A stretch of DNA of 64,000 bases from Sipunculus nudus (GCA_026874595.1 CM049308.1:41836527-41900526), one strand, 5' to 3'. Shown: positions 12,380 through 24,054, numbered from the stretch's first letter. The notes: a model not told the origin generated them from the sequence alone. A program made the numbers and translations.

Positions 12380-12720
12380 TCCTTGTACAACATGTTGAAG
12401 TGAGGGATATGGTGACTGAGTATGCGTTTGACCAGCACCATCATCCTTGCCTTCTCCTGTGTCATGTCCTTAGAAGTGGACAAAAAAAACTGCCAGAGGC
12501 AATCAACATACCCGGAAGCGGTGTCTGCTTCCTCTTTGTCCAGGAATGAAATTCGGTTTCATACTGTGACTTATTTCTCAAATATGTAGTCTATTTGTCT
12601 TGAAACAGTGACTGGATTGCGTTGGAGCCATTTACGCCTGGGTTGCTAGTCCAAGCCTTGCATTTGTTCTTGTGTGAAGTCTTTGCCATACCTGGCGAGC
12701 TACAACTCGTATGATCTCGG
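12380..12720 (-). pseudogene. Decayed coding remnant, family unsure
   Basis: Minus-strand pieces read YGKDFTQEQMQGLD, then (after a stop) RRKWLQRNPVTVSRQIDY. After further breaks they read FLDKEEADTASGYVDCLW and DMTQEKARMMVLVKRILS. The RNPVTVSRQIDY segment is reminiscent of the helicase-like N-terminal region of Helitron-type proteins, but this is a weak impression from memory of the motif. At least two stops interrupt it, so it is not functional. Confidence 0.3.
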
Positions 12721-14650
12721 GCCAATAGAATTTAGCAGATCTTGTAATGAAGGTGTATGTACCAATCTTTTTTTAACTTAGCAAGCATATCAAGCTGCAT
12801 TTTTTTTTTAATATTGTGGTATCCTGTGATGTTTTTGAATGTGGCAAATAGCTGATTCTCAGTCATCGATTTGTGCACTCTTTGAGGATCTCTTAGCTGT
12901 TGTACTGTAATCAAGAGACTCAATTTATACATTAATTTAGTAAAAACTGAGATTATTCCAAAACAATCTCATAATTATAACCGTACACCAGCTATGAAGA
13001 CATAAAATTTTAACTCCCTTATACTTCACATTTTTATATGACTATATTCATATTCAGTTCCCTCTTTGCTCAGCCTGCAAACAACACTTGAATAAATTAA
13101 GAGCTATCAATATAAAGTCATCACTTGTCGGGGTTGGGGGTCTTGACAACAGTTACATGTGACAGGGAACAAGCTGTCACAGTCATCAGTGTACACAAGA
13201 ATTTTATGTTTCTGAACAGACGCTTTCCATCCCCCATCTTTAGATGACTGCCTTTCGTCAGCTTGAGACAGTTGTACTCTCCATCATACAAAGAGTCATC
13301 TTTTCTGACAGGGACTCAAAATCTAATAAAACATTTTTTTTTAAATGGAACTCAAGTCAACCAGCCGTTTGTATTTCCTTCTGCAGTATTGAAAGTTGCA
13401 ATGTTAGTATCCATCTTGTGAGTTTTACAAGCAGCTCCTGTAACCTTTAAAGGTCTGACATAACATGTGCTAGATCTTTGATTCTTTTAAAGAACAGAAC
13501 ACACAGATCTGCAATATTAGCAGCGGCTAACTGCAGATATTCAGTTTGCATGGACTGGGGCATGGCAATTTATTAATTATGAGATTCAGGGTTACCATTA
13601 ATTTAAATATTCTAAGATAAAAAGTTCCAGTAGTCTCGCCAACTTCTTTCCCAACAGCATTTCACTCCTATCAACAGAACAAGTATAGCTATATGTTTCT
13701 AAATTGAAATAAAATATGATAAAACTACAAAGTAAAGAAAATATCTTCAAGTTAATATTAGCAGAAAAGCAGTAGGATTTTCCGTTAGCCCCACTGCATC
13801 ATAAGACCTTTTGACAGTACTGTTATCCTGGTTTTCGTTAAAGCTCAACCGTTTCTCAAACTGTTCTTAATTACACCAGGAAGGGTTGTGGCTGGTAGGT
13901 TTCTTGTCAGGCCATGAAAGAGTACACAAGTGGAAGAATGTGTGGACGATGAGGATCCGGGGCAGGACCTAGATCGTTCCCTCAACGAAGAAGCTAGTCT
14001 TCTGTGCCAGAACGCGCATACTGTTGTGTGCGGCGAAGACTGTCATGTTTCCGTTTGTGGTTGCCTCGCTTCATTATTCGTCCAACACGATGTCGCACGG
14101 CATCTTTGTCCTGTTTTAACGGGGTTTTTTTTCTATAAGGTGTCGTCATTTTTTATGTCAAACATCAAAGATGCAGAAAACCAGAATTTTTTGGCCACAA
14201 TTGGGGCAGTTTGTGAGTTGTTTTCAGATGAAATGATTTTGCACAGAACGCACACAGGTAATTTAGGTTTGCTTCCGCTGTTATCCCCGGCTCGTGGGAT
14301 TTCGTCTTTTGTCCGCTATGACCACGTCGGTACATAGTCGGCCGATCCTATGAATCGGCCGATAAAATCGGCAAGTGAGCCGCCGGCTTTACATTCCACG
14401 TTTGTTTATACATAACGTGCTTTTCCAACATATTTACATACATTTCATTTCACTATTGTTCATTCGGTTGTTATTCGGGGTGTGGGGGGGGGGGGGGGGG
14501 AGGTTGGTCTATACATACTGCACCTGACTAGGCACAATATTTGCAGGTAGCTTTGCTGCAATTCCCATTATATAGGGCTTTGACTGACTTAATGAATTCA
14601 GTGAACAAGTTCTGGCCCTGGTGCTCAAACGTCAGATATATACGCCATGA
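12721..14650. other. No supportable gene
   Basis: Contains a 135-codon open frame at 13930-14337 (+) without recognisable domains, broken coiled-coil-like pieces on the minus strand at 13100-13500, and a poly-G tract near 14486-14500. Confidence 0.35.
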
Positions 14651-14947
14651 TTACTTTGCAGATGTGCCGATTTCGTTCTGAATCTTGGCAGAATCACACC
14701 TTTTATCACCTTCTTCAGAGAGTGTCGGTAGACCTTTCTTGGACAACAAACATGAACACTTTGGTTCTGTCCCTCTGCTCCCTCCCCCCAAAACCCAGTC
14801 ACCCTTAACCATTTGACCTCTGTGATATTTACGTTTTGAGAATTTCGATTTTAACGGTGACTCCATCTTCACCGATCTGCGCATCATCCATTTGTAATAA
14901 GATACTGTGTTTACACACTTAGCGACAAATATTACACCGGTCAACAC
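14651..14947 (-). pseudogene. Merlin / ISXO2-like transposase remnant
   Basis: The minus-strand frame includes SKFSKRKYHRGQMVKGDWVL, which fits the conserved SKFGKRKY-RG-x-V-x-GxWVxGG block of ISXO2-like (IS1595/Merlin) DDE transposases. The residues just before it lie in another frame (DAQIGEDGVTVKIE), corresponding to the family's GGPG...VEIDE block. A deletion of roughly 7 nt at this junction shifts the frame and removes the DE of the EIDES motif, which holds the first catalytic Asp. Later sequence degrades (LLSKKGLPTLSEEGDKR). Only about a third of a transposase is present. No terminal inverted repeats were found by eye. Confidence 0.7.
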
Positions 14948-15263
14948 ACGTGTTGCTACATATCGTTAGCTCATCAATCATCTGGCTCTGTCATACCGAT
15001 AGACCACATCATCACTTATGCTCCTCTTATCGTCTAATTGCCCCTGAAACATTATACTCCTGATGTTTTTGTTTGGGTACACTCATGATGTTTTCTGATG
15101 TTGTACACCCCTGATGCTTTCAGATTTGCTACACTCTCACGGGGTACACCGTGAGATTTCTGATGCAAAACTGCTTAGAATTGAGAACTGTCCAGCATTT
15201 TGACTGTGAGAAAGACAGGCTAGACTTAAACCTGAAACTGCACCACCCAGTTGTCGTACATAT

Positions 15264-15864
15264 TGTAACGAGGGTTGAAAAAGCGAGTACTGGATAGGGA
15301 CCAGTCTGACATGTTTCCGGTCGTAAAGCGGGCTTCCGTCTGTAAACTTGTAAACTTGGCTTCCGCTGGGCTTTTATCCTTCCGTCCGTCAAACGGGTTT
15401 CCGGAAGGGAATCTATTTAAGGGGGGGGGGGGGGGGGGCGACTGGCCATGCCAAAGTTAGATCGTCGCCAGAGCTCACCGGGTGCGGGTCGCCCAGACAG
15501 CTAACAGCTGTCGTCTAGACATCCCAGCTCGAAGCAACACTAACAACCTTTGATAAGATCAGCGAGGCCCTTTTCTTTTAATGGTAACTACAGGGGCTTG
15601 AACTAGATAAAATCCTTTTGTTAAATTACATTAAGGGCGATGTAATATTTTCTCTTTTCGGTATTTGATCTTTGTGATTACCTGGGAATAACCCGGATAA
15701 CTTACTAATTTCTCATTACCTCTGGCTACTGTTTCTTTGTATTTTGTTAACTTAATAAATGTTATTTATATATTTTATTTATATTTATCAACTCCCATTT
15801 TGTTTAATTGTCGCTGCATGAACTTAGCATGACCTTTGACCTGTAAGGTCACGGTCACGTTACA
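15264..15864 (+). mobile_element. 5' LTR of a tRNA-Leu-primed LTR element
   Basis: The termini are a perfect 7-bp inverted repeat, TGTAACG (15264-15270) and CGTTACA (15858-15864), giving a 601-bp LTR. CTATTTAA at 15413-15420 is TATA-like and is followed directly by a long poly-G tract. AATAAA at 15754-15759 is the likely poly(A) signal. A primer-binding site begins two bases after the LTR. No matching 3' LTR is visible downstream. Confidence 0.82.
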
Positions 15865-15866
15865 AA

Positions 15867-15884
15867 TGGTGGCAGCGGTGGGAT
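15867..15884 (+). promoter_or_regulatory. Primer-binding site, tRNA-Leu type
   Basis: TGGTGGCAGCGGTGGGAT is complementary to the 3' end of eukaryotic tRNA-Leu(AAG-type acceptor stem, ...ATCCCACCGCTGCCA) plus CCA. It starts two nucleotides after the LTR, the standard place for minus-strand priming in LTR elements. Confidence 0.85.
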
Positions 15885-16224
15885 CCTATTACGCTTCTGA
15901 ATAGAACATTTTTTCTAACAGTATTTTAAGTGCATGTGTATCCCAACAAATTGAAGCATTTAACTACTTTAATATACTTCAAACTTTACCGAAACATTTC
16001 AATCGCCTTTCAAGCATACTAAGCAGACTGCTCAATAATTTTATTAGATTACCCCGGATGTCACTGCTGCATGTACAAAACATCAGTTATAATTCCTTTT
16101 GCAGGATTTAATAGAGAATTAGAATAAATTTATTTTAGATAAAATAATATCTTATTGTAAACAATTAAATCATTAAAGAAAGCTTCCTGGGCATATTTAA
16201 AGCAAGCTTAAATTTTATGCAAAA

Positions 16225-16797
16225 ATGTCTGAACCGGGTTTAATTTGTTTAACGCCCCTGCTCACCACTGACAGTGATCAAGGTATCACTGCCAGCTATC
16301 AACAGCATCACGAATTGCAGCAACTGAGCAGGGATTACCATCAGCTACCTTCAGAGGGTATCGATCCCATCTTTGACTTGAGTGGTCCTCTGCGGGATGA
16401 TCCTTATATCCAACCACCACGCTCACTTACATCTTTCGACTTCCGAGGCATGATGAATATCCTGCAGAATCTACAAACGTCAATGGATCAGCAAGCACGA
16501 CAGTTCCAGGACATACAGTATCAATATCAGCAATATGTAGAGACGCAACAAACTCATCTTCAGCTTATATCTCAACGAGTTGAAAATATTCACCAGAGTC
16601 AAAATGTTGCCGCTCATCGCAGAGATTCAATTCAACAATCCACTGCAGATTTACAACAACGGCCAACAGAGGCAAGTTCGTCAAATATAGACCATCCTAC
16701 ATATGATAGAAGTACGCCCGGCCTCATCACATTGCCTGACAGGGCAGCTGCTGAACGGATTTCGCCTAGATTCGTGCCTAGTGCAGCTACCTTGTAG
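16225..16797 (+). pseudogene. Gag-like reading frame, truncated
   Basis: A 190-codon frame lies 340 bp after the primer site. The protein is Gln-rich with a predicted coiled coil around residues 75-130 (FDFRGMMNILQNLQTSMDQQ, then alternating Q/Y/I heptads) and a Pro/Ser-rich C-terminal part. No zinc knuckle or major-homology region is visible. It meets TAG at 16795; similar proline-rich coding-like sequence continues in another frame to about 16920. No protease, RT or integrase follows, so the element is truncated. Assignment as Gag rests on position after the LTR and primer site. Superfamily is unknown; Ty3/gypsy is plausible. Confidence 0.55.
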
Positions 16798-17003
16798 CCT
16801 TGTTTCTCATCGCCTGTTCATCGACTTCCGACAAATTTTAATGGTGGATTATCGTCACCAGGTAAAGCTTCACCTTATAAAGAACCAACACCACTGCCAA
16901 GGCTCACAAGGCGGGGCAGGGCTCAACATTAACTTTTCGAAGCACTTACCCGACTTTGCCAAGTTGGACAAGTGACATCCAGCTTTTAAAATATTTTTCT
17001 TTT

Positions 17004-17007
<4 letters not shown>

Positions 17008-17060
<53 letters not shown>
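17008..17060. repeat. (TA)n microsatellite
   Basis: About 53 bp of uninterrupted TA. It lies between the truncated tRNA-Leu LTR element and the BEL element. Confidence 0.95.
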
Positions 17061-17064
<4 letters not shown>

Positions 17065-17944
17065 CTTTAAGCCAATTAAAGACAGGATACAAACACCATT
17101 GCGTTTTATATTGAGCTGCACCTCAACAAGGAAGCATATTTCTTCTTAATTTAATTGAGTAACGTTAGGAGCTCATAAAACTAAGCATTTTCCACGCGGA
17201 TCATTAGCTCTGGGAAAACCCCTTTAAAATGAAAATTAAATGATTTAATTCAGGAGGCTTTGTCATTATAGATCTCTATGTATCGGGGACGCTAAACACT
17301 GGTATAAACAAGTTTGAAAACGTGTGAACGAAAAAAAAAATAAATGAACATCTCAGTCCTGGTTCAGATGAATATTGATTCCAATATATGAGGGAAGGTG
17401 AGCTTTCGCAATTCGGAATCATTACAAATCTAATACCAGGCAGTTCTCCTTTCGTGTCCGTTATCCGCTGCACCATTTTGGCAATTGTATTTTAAAAGAG
17501 TTTTGTTTGAAAATTTAAATCGAATTTCGGTGCATTCTTCTTTTTTAGTCCAACTCATTCTAGTTACCTTTGTGGTCCTAGTAAAGATGTGTACATCCCA
17601 AATTTGTACGAATCACGATAAATGTTATTGATAGTAAAGTAAAACCGTTTGCAAAATTTCCACTGTTTCCGGAGCGCAGTTCGGAGAAATTATGTCAAAG
17701 TGACATAGGACCTATATATCATATAAGATGTTGCTCTTATTTTCGCCCTCTTGACCGACATACATTGTACAGGCATTGACACACGGGTATGAGGGTAGCC
17801 CAGGCTAAAAAACAGACTGTCATTTATGAAAATTCTTATCCATGTACTCGCAAAAAAATTGCTTGTCAGTAATAGGTTCTGCTTGATATTCTATATTATG
17901 CCCCGCTATTTAATACTGCCCTTCATTTTTTCCCTATTTGCCAC
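17061..17944. other. No gene seen
   Basis: No recognisable coding or repeat structure. The 5' LTR of the BEL element, expected in or before this stretch, is absent: nothing matches TGTAGCTGCC, the start of its 3' LTR. Confidence 0.4.
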
Positions 17945-17984
17945 TTGGTGGCGTGGTACCTCTGCATATGTCGAGCTTCAAGGC

Positions 17985-18560
17985 ACTCTAAGTGTTCATC
18001 AACATCGTCTAGACGACAGGAAGCAGCTGCAAATGCTGCCGCGATCAAGGCAAAGCTAGCTGGATCTAGAGAAGAAGAGGAGCTAGAAGAAGAGTTGAAG
18101 CAGCTTGAAATTGAAGAAAGGAGGATAGAGAACAGAGTTCGTCAGGAAGAAGAGAAAAGACGAGAGGAAGCAGAAGCCAGAATTCGCAAGTGCCGCCGAA
18201 ATATAGAGAAAAGAAAAAACTGGAGCAGGAACTGGAGATAGAGAAAGCCAAGTTAGAAGTATATCACGCGGGCAAGAAGGGTGAAGAGAAAAGAGATTTT
18301 ATAAGAAAGCACAATCTGTGTTTCGGTTGTTTATCTGCAGAACACATATCTAAGAACTGCCAAAATAGAATGACCTGTAAGAGCTGCAATGGCAAACACC
18401 ATACATGTATGCACGAGGATAGAACAAGGAAGAATTGCGGTACTGTAAGTGAGAGCAAGTCCGAAAGCAAAGGAAGCGCTGTAAGGACTAGGAATCTCAG
18501 ACTGATAGTTCTTCTCAGACTGAACCAAGAAGTGGTACCTATAATGCAGGTTCAAATTCA
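17985..18560 (+). pseudogene. BEL/Pao Gag remnant with zinc knuckles
   Basis: The first frame encodes RRQEAAANAAAIKAKLAG and a long Glu/Arg coiled coil (EEEELEEELKQLEIEERR), typical of BEL Gag. It shifts frame near 18190-18230 to the frame with CFGCLSAEHISKNC, a CX2CX4HX4C knuckle, and a second knuckle CKSCNGKHHTCMH. Soon after, VVPIMQVQI, the usual start of the aspartic protease region, runs into FAVCTDLGWSVVG, normally found well after it. The DTG catalytic segment is therefore missing, apparently by an internal deletion. Confidence 0.8.
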
Positions 18561-18977
18561 TTGCATTACAGGCGTTGGAAACGAGCCCTTTGCTGTGTGC
18601 ACGGATCTTGGATGGAGTGTCGTAGGGTACGCAAGTTTGTCAGACGACTCCGGAGATGCGATTGGGCTAACAAATCCCACAGTTACACAAAAGGTTCACG
18701 ATAATCTTTTGACCGAAAATGATTGCAATGAAGTTAAGATTGTTTTCAAGGCATCGGTCAAGGATGATCCTCTATTCGGGACAATGAAGTCCATCGCAAA
18801 GATCCTCGAATCTGATTTCTCTGAACGTCAGTCAGATGATAAGGTAACCTCTCAGGACGATATGAAGTTTATGAAGGTCATGCAGGAAGGAATACACAAG
18901 AAAGATGATGGGTATTTCTCCCTGCCCCTATCATTCAGAGACAATCGACCAGCCTTGCCAAAAACAGGTCCGCTGCA

Positions 18978-19690
18978 ATGAGACTTGCAAACAGTCTACG
19001 GAGACGTATGATTCAGGATGAGAAATACTTTACTCACTATAAGAATTACATGGAACAGATATTGAACAGAGAAGATGCGGAAATGGTTCCCAAAGATGAA
19101 GATCAACCTGACGTTGCTTGGTATTTACCTCACCATGGTGTGTACCACCCTAAGAAGAAGGACAATATCCGTGTTGTCTTCGACTGTAGTGCCAAGTTTC
19201 AGGGAACTTGTCTAAAGGATCATCTCTTACCCGGACCAGATATGATCAATCCTTTGATTGGTGTTTTGTGTAGGTTTCGACAAGAACCAATCGCTATTAT
19301 TTGCGATGTGGAAAAAATGTTCCATCAATTCCAAAGCTGATAGAGACTATTTACGCTTCCTATGGTGGAAGGATGGAAACCTGGATAAGGGCCCTGACGA
19401 TTATCGGATGAAGGTCCACCTATTCGGAGCGGTTTCCTCACCGGCCTGTGCAAATTTTGGCTTGAAGGAAATTGCACAACGATATGGACCAATCAACCAA
19501 GACGATGCAAGATTCATTGCAAGAGACTTCTGTGTAGACGACGGTCTTTAAAGCACCCTCATATCAGAAGAAGGCATCAAATTGCTGGTGCAAGATGCAG
19601 AAAAGATCTGCGCAAAGGGTAACCTAAGGCTCCACAAGATTGTCTCAAACTCTGAGAAAGTTGTCGACTCAGTCCCATAAACTGAACGCG
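18978..19690 (+). pseudogene. BEL/Pao reverse transcriptase remnant
   Basis: The frame at 18978-19340 contains WYLPHHGVYHPKKKDNIRVV followed by FDCSA and LLPGPDM, then ICDVEKMFHQF, hallmark BEL/Pao RT blocks. A frameshift near 19320 leads to DYLRFLWWKDG, FGAVSSPACANF and FCVDDGL. The catalytic box is CVDD instead of the usual YVDD. TAA at 19549-19551 follows directly, where an in-frame Lys codon would be expected; homologous sequence continues after it (SEEGIKLLVQDAEKICAKG). Confidence 0.85.
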
Positions 19691-19769
19691 CGAATACTTC
19701 GCAAGATCTTAGTATATCGTTTCAAGACGCTGCGCCAAAAGAGCCCTTGGAATTCAGTGGTGCCTTGAG

Positions 19770-20655
19770 TTGGATGAGTTCTGCTTTAGACTCACTTTAC
19801 AAGATCTCCCTCTCACACGTCGAGGAATCCTCGCCACGGTGGCCTCCGTGTGTGATCCAATGGGGTTTCTCGCACCTTTTGTTCTTCGTGGAAAGCAGAT
19901 TTTTCAGCAGATTAACAAGGAAGGATCAAACTGGGATGATATTGTTACAGATGAAATGCGTGTGAAATGGGAAAGATGGAGACAAGAGCTACTTGCCTTG
20001 AAGGATGTACGAATACAACGATGTTTAAAACCAACAGACTTTGGAGAATCACCCGTGGTTGAACTCCATCACTTTTCAGATGCCAGCACAGAGGGCTATG
20101 GCCAGTGTTTTTACATAAGACTCAAGAATAAAGCCGGAGAAGTATGTTTTTGCTTTGTGATGGGAAAGGCCAGGAACTCTTCTCGCAAACCAATGACTAT
20201 TCCGAGGCTTGAGCTGCAAGCAGCTATTACATCAGTCAGAATTAGCAACGTTCTGAACACAGAATTAGATTATACATCGATTGACAACTATTTGTGGTGC
20301 GACTCAAAGATTGTCCTTGGCTACATACAGAGCGATGCCAGGGGCTTCCATACGTTCGTTGCCAATCGAATGCAAAGGATCAGAGAGTTCAGAGACCGAT
20401 CAGTGGAGGTATGTGTCCACCAAGAACAATCCAGCGGACCATGCATCCCGCGGACTTCAAGCAGAGGAATTAGTGTGTTCAGGTTGGCTGAAAGGACCAG
20501 CTTTTCTCTTGGACAAGGACCTCACACTAGAAGCAGTAGATCATGACGTCCTTATGGATGACCCAGAACTGAAGAGAACAACAGTATTAGCTACATCGAC
20601 GTCTGTAGCATCCGGACTTGAAGATAAATTAGGAACGATTTTCGGATTGGTCTAA
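19770..20655 (+). pseudogene. BEL/Pao RNase H-like region remnant
   Basis: The frame has TRRGILATVASVCDPMGFLA, then VVELHHFSDASTEGYGQCFY (with the DAS core), PMTIPRLELQAAITSVRIS and LWCDSKIVLGYI. This is the conserved order in BEL/Pao between RT and integrase. A frameshift around 20420 moves the frame to STKNNPADHASRG and SGWLKGPAFL, which ends at a stop near 20655. Upstream, a frameshift near 19760 separates it from the RT part. Confidence 0.82.
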
Positions 20656-20659
20656 AGCA

Positions 20660-21777
20660 GTGAAAGCCTTAACCTCTCTGAGATTGCTTGCTGAGAAAAG
20701 GTCTGGCATCACTTTGGGTTCACTCACAGAGGAAAGACTGGTTACTGAGCTTCAGATTATCAAGTGGGTGCAAAGGTCTGCTTTCTCAGACGAGATAGTC
20801 AGTTTTAAACAAAAAAAGTTGCCAAGAAACAGCAGACTTAGAAATCTGGACCCAGTATTGGATGATGATATCTTGCATGTCGGTGGCCGTCTGGGCCAGT
20901 CCTCTCTATTGTATGGTGTTAAACACCCAATCATCCTACCGAGGAAAGGTCATGTCACATCACTTGTCATCCAGCATTTCCACAAGGAAAAAGCTCATCA
21001 AGGAAGAGGGATGACAATGAATCACATTCGTTCTGCTGGATACTGGATTCTAGGCTGTAGATCTGCTGTAGCTTCAGTGATTCACAGATGTTTCACTTAC
21101 AGAAAGAAAAGAGGATCCTTCTTACAGCAGAAAATGGCTGATCTGCTCAGAGAAAGAGCGGAACCATCTCAACCATTCACATCATGTGAAATGGATTGCT
21201 TCGGACCATTCTTGGTAAAAGATGGACGAAGAGAACTGAAAAGGTATGGTGTCATCTTTACCTGCCTAGAACTTAGAGCAATACATATCGATGTGCTCAA
21301 TGATATAACGACGGATGCCTTGATCAATGGTTTGCGATGTTTTTTTTTTTTTTTTTTTTTTTTGCTATACGCGGAAAGGTACGACTTTTGCGTTGTGATC
21401 AAGGAACCAATTTCATAGGACCAAAGCAGGAGCTTAAGAAAACTCTCCAGGAAGTCAACGATGACAAGTTACCTAACTGCCTTCAAGAACAGCAATGTGA
21501 ATTCCAGATGAATCCACCATCGGCAAGCCACATGGGTGGCGTCTGGGAACGCCAGATAAGAAGTGTTCGGACGATTCTTGATGGTCTATTAGAGAATGCG
21601 GGTGCCCGCCTGGACACCTCTTCACTTCAAACGCTGATGTATGAGGCTCTGGCGATAGTCAATTGGAGACCTTTGACAGTGGACTCCATTAGTGATCCTA
21701 TTGCACCAACTCCTCTAACACCGAACCACCTTCTAACCATGAAGTCCTCAGTTGTCCCTCCTCTGCCGGGAGATTAG
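20660..21777 (+). pseudogene. BEL/Pao integrase remnant, split by poly-T
   Basis: The H2C2-type region HKEKAHQGRGMTMNHIRSAG is followed by VIHRCFTYRKKRG, where the second Cys is replaced by Tyr. The catalytic core keeps all three acids: D in CEMDCFGPF, D in RCDQGTNF and E in GGVWERQIR. Between the first and second acid a run of about 24 T (21338-21363) interrupts the frame after INGLRC. The frame resumes as AIRGKVRLLRCDQG. The frame ends at TAG 21775. Confidence 0.85.
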
Positions 21778-21839
21778 TGCAAGCAGATGTTTATGCACGT
21801 AAGACATGGCGAAAGGTTCAATTTCTCGCCAACGAATTT

Positions 21840-22148
21840 TGGCAGAGGTGGTGAAAGGAATATCTACTTGCTCTATAATGTCGCATTAAGTGGCAAGGAA
21901 ACAAGAGGAACCTCCAGATTGGTGATATTGTAATTCTCAGGGGAGAGAATATGGTCAGAGGACTCTGGAATCTTGTCCGTGTCATTGAAGTCTTACCCAG
22001 TGAGGATGGGATGGTAAGAAAGGTTAAGTTGCTTGTGGCAACATCTAACCCTAGCAAGGATGGTAAAAGAAATGCAAAATCTACCATCCTGGAACGGCCT
22101 ATTCACAAGTTGACGCTTCTGGTTGAGAAGGACATTCCTCAACCGTAG
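21840..22148 (+). pseudogene. BEL/Pao integrase C-terminal (DUF5641-like) remnant
   Basis: After frameshifts the sequence reads a tail with QIGDIVILRGENMVRGLW, then VIEVLPSEDGMVRKVKL and ERPIHKLTLL. This is the domain that normally ends BEL/Pao polyproteins. It stops at 22146-22148. Confidence 0.75.
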
Positions 22149-22265
22149 GTAAGTAAAGTTTGGGTTGATCAGAGATAGGGGACATTGCGTCAGTGCACGT
22201 TTTATATAGTTTAATAAGTAGAGTTCTTAGTTTTGTTTTAAGTGGTAAGAAATCATGGATGATTT

Positions 22266-22276
22266 CGGAGGGGGAG
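22266..22276 (+). promoter_or_regulatory. Polypurine tract before BEL 3' LTR
   Basis: CGGAGGGGGAG directly precedes TGTAGCTGCC, the expected plus-strand primer position. Confidence 0.75.
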
Positions 22277-23001
22277 TGTAGCTGCCGCTGAGCTTAGCGG
22301 GGACCTTTTAAAGAAAGATTACTTATTTCTCCACGAGCGGTACACGTGATGGGTCACGTGGTCTGGACCGGTCAAAAACCACCAGTCCGCCATTTCGCCA
22401 TTTGTAATCCGGCAGTCGCAGGAGGGACTTGCCAAGCTTTGATCTTTTTATAAATTTATGCCTCTCGTGGGAACATCCAGGGTAACCAACGAGGTAAACG
22501 TTTTCTCTTACTTCATAGGATGCATAAGATAGCTTTATTTAGGATATTAACTTTGTAGTTTCCCCTTGTCAAGTCATACGTGACCCCCCCCCCCCCCCCG
22601 GAATTTCAGAATATTTATTATCGTTGTCCTAGAGACATAATACTGTAATATCAGGAATAAGTGAAGTAGTAATTTATCTTTTCATTAGTATTATGTATTT
22701 CCCCAGCTCTTTTTTGTTGTTTGTTAAGACGTAAATACGAGTAAGCCTTTTCTTATATTTCATAGAAACCACGGTTAGTTTACGATCCTGTCCATAGATG
22801 TCGCTACCGTACGGTTTGTCTTTGTCAATGTTGTTTCATGAAAATAGACCGATGACAGCACTAAATTTAAAGCTTAAATGATTACATGAATATTAGTATT
22901 TCCACTCTGTAATTGTAAGTGCATTAAGGTTCATTTAAGTTTATTATTTGAAGCAAAGTTTATTAAAAGTCTTGTAATCTTCAGATATGTTTACTTTGTA
23001 A

Positions 23002-23083
<82 letters not shown>

Positions 23084-23290
23084 TTTTCAGTTTTACGGGT
23101 TTGTGTAGTCACAAACAACGGTCTGTACAATCACATGGTAATAGAGCCATACGAGGCTACCCTCTCTTAGAAGAACAGAGTGGATCCACTATTACACAGA
23201 TGAGTAACACAAGGTTACAAGATCTAAGACGTTTGTGAAAATAAAGACCAGTTAACCGTATACGAAACTCTCAAGTTATTTTTGTGGGTG
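22277..23290 (+). mobile_element. BEL/Pao 3' LTR (right end approximate)
   Basis: Begins TGTAGCTGCCGC just after the polypurine tract. Contains a poly-C tract (about 22586-22600), a 77-bp TA microsatellite (23004-23080) and AATAAA at about 23240. The right end is placed near 23290 from the poly(A) signal only, since there is no 5' LTR for comparison. Confidence 0.55.
23004..23080. repeat. (TA)n microsatellite inside LTR
   Basis: About 77 bp of alternating TA. Confidence 0.95.
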
Positions 23291-23569
23291 TTGCTGGGAG
23301 CTATAACCAAGATGACCAGGGGTCAACAAGTGCTGAGCAAAATTTCGACTGGTATGCTCTGTCAATACAAGTAAGAAATTTGAACTTACGAAACTTCAAG
23401 GTATACTTGTGAGATACAGTCCAGAACTACAGTCCGCCCTTCAGATTGATATCCGCAGCAGTTGCAACGTTTTCTTGTGATCTTTTGGAGTCTGTTTCAA
23501 TTTAATCAGCACTTTAGATCAGAACACAAAATCTCACGTCCTCTCAGCACACGCATGCGCAATATTGAA

Positions 23570-23998
23570 TAACAAAGACGGCTGACTTTAGTAGTAAGCC
23601 GAATTCCGTGGCTCGACTCTGCTTGCAAAATGTCGGCGGGCTTAAACTGACCTGAAAGCCTGTTCAATTGAGAATGTAACAAAGTAGCCGTTTTATTTAA
23701 ACTTGTTGTCTATATCATGTGTGCCATATCGCATTTATTTTACATCTAACTAGTTGTGATTAAATATCGAGTATAGTTTATTCTGGTGGTTTCATAAGCC
23801 AACATTGTCATACTTAAATGATCACATCGTTTCTTATCAGCGACAAGAAACAAAATATAACAAAACCTGAACATTTGTTTCAAATATTTTAAATTGTTAA
23901 TGCTTTTATCTTTTCGAAATAGTTTTTTCTCAGGCCTAATTGAGCTGCACAAAATCTGCTCAACCGGCTTAATGAAATATCGGCGGCGCCTCCTGAAG
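23570..23998. repeat. Dispersed ~430-bp repeat, copy 1
   Basis: Colinear with 35892-36322 in the same orientation (GGCTGACTTTAGTAGTAA, TTGCTTGCAAAATGTCGG, CAGCGACAAGAAACAA and other shared blocks). The two copies differ by many substitutions and small indels. No coding capacity and no terminal repeats were seen; the element class is unknown. Confidence 0.85.
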
Positions 23999-24054
23999 AA
24001 CTCTTTTTGGTTCTAGCTTGAACCAATTTCTCTAAGAGTGAAGAAATCTGTAGA

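Larger units (their letters stand above)
17945..23290 (+). mobile_element. BEL/Pao LTR retrotransposon, degenerate, 5' LTR missing
   Basis: Gag, protease remnant, reverse transcriptase, RNase H, integrase and C-terminal domain appear in the normal BEL/Pao order across several frames, followed by a polypurine tract and a 3' LTR. Frameshifts lie near 18200, 18980, 19320, 19760, 20420 and 21900. In-frame stops occur at 19549 and about 20653. A long T run splits the integrase at 21338-21363. The element cannot encode a working polyprotein. No 5' LTR is found. Details are in the sub-entries. Confidence 0.9.

Noticed and set aside
13930-14337. 135-codon open frame on the plus strand
   Set aside because: No recognisable family, no splice or neighbour support, and the opposite strand is equally open in places.
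15264-23290. One single LTR element from 15264 to 23290
   Set aside because: The LTR at 15264 (TGTAACG...CGTTACA) does not match the LTR start at 22277 (TGTAGCTGCC). A second, BEL-type Gag begins near 17985, so two different elements lie side by side.
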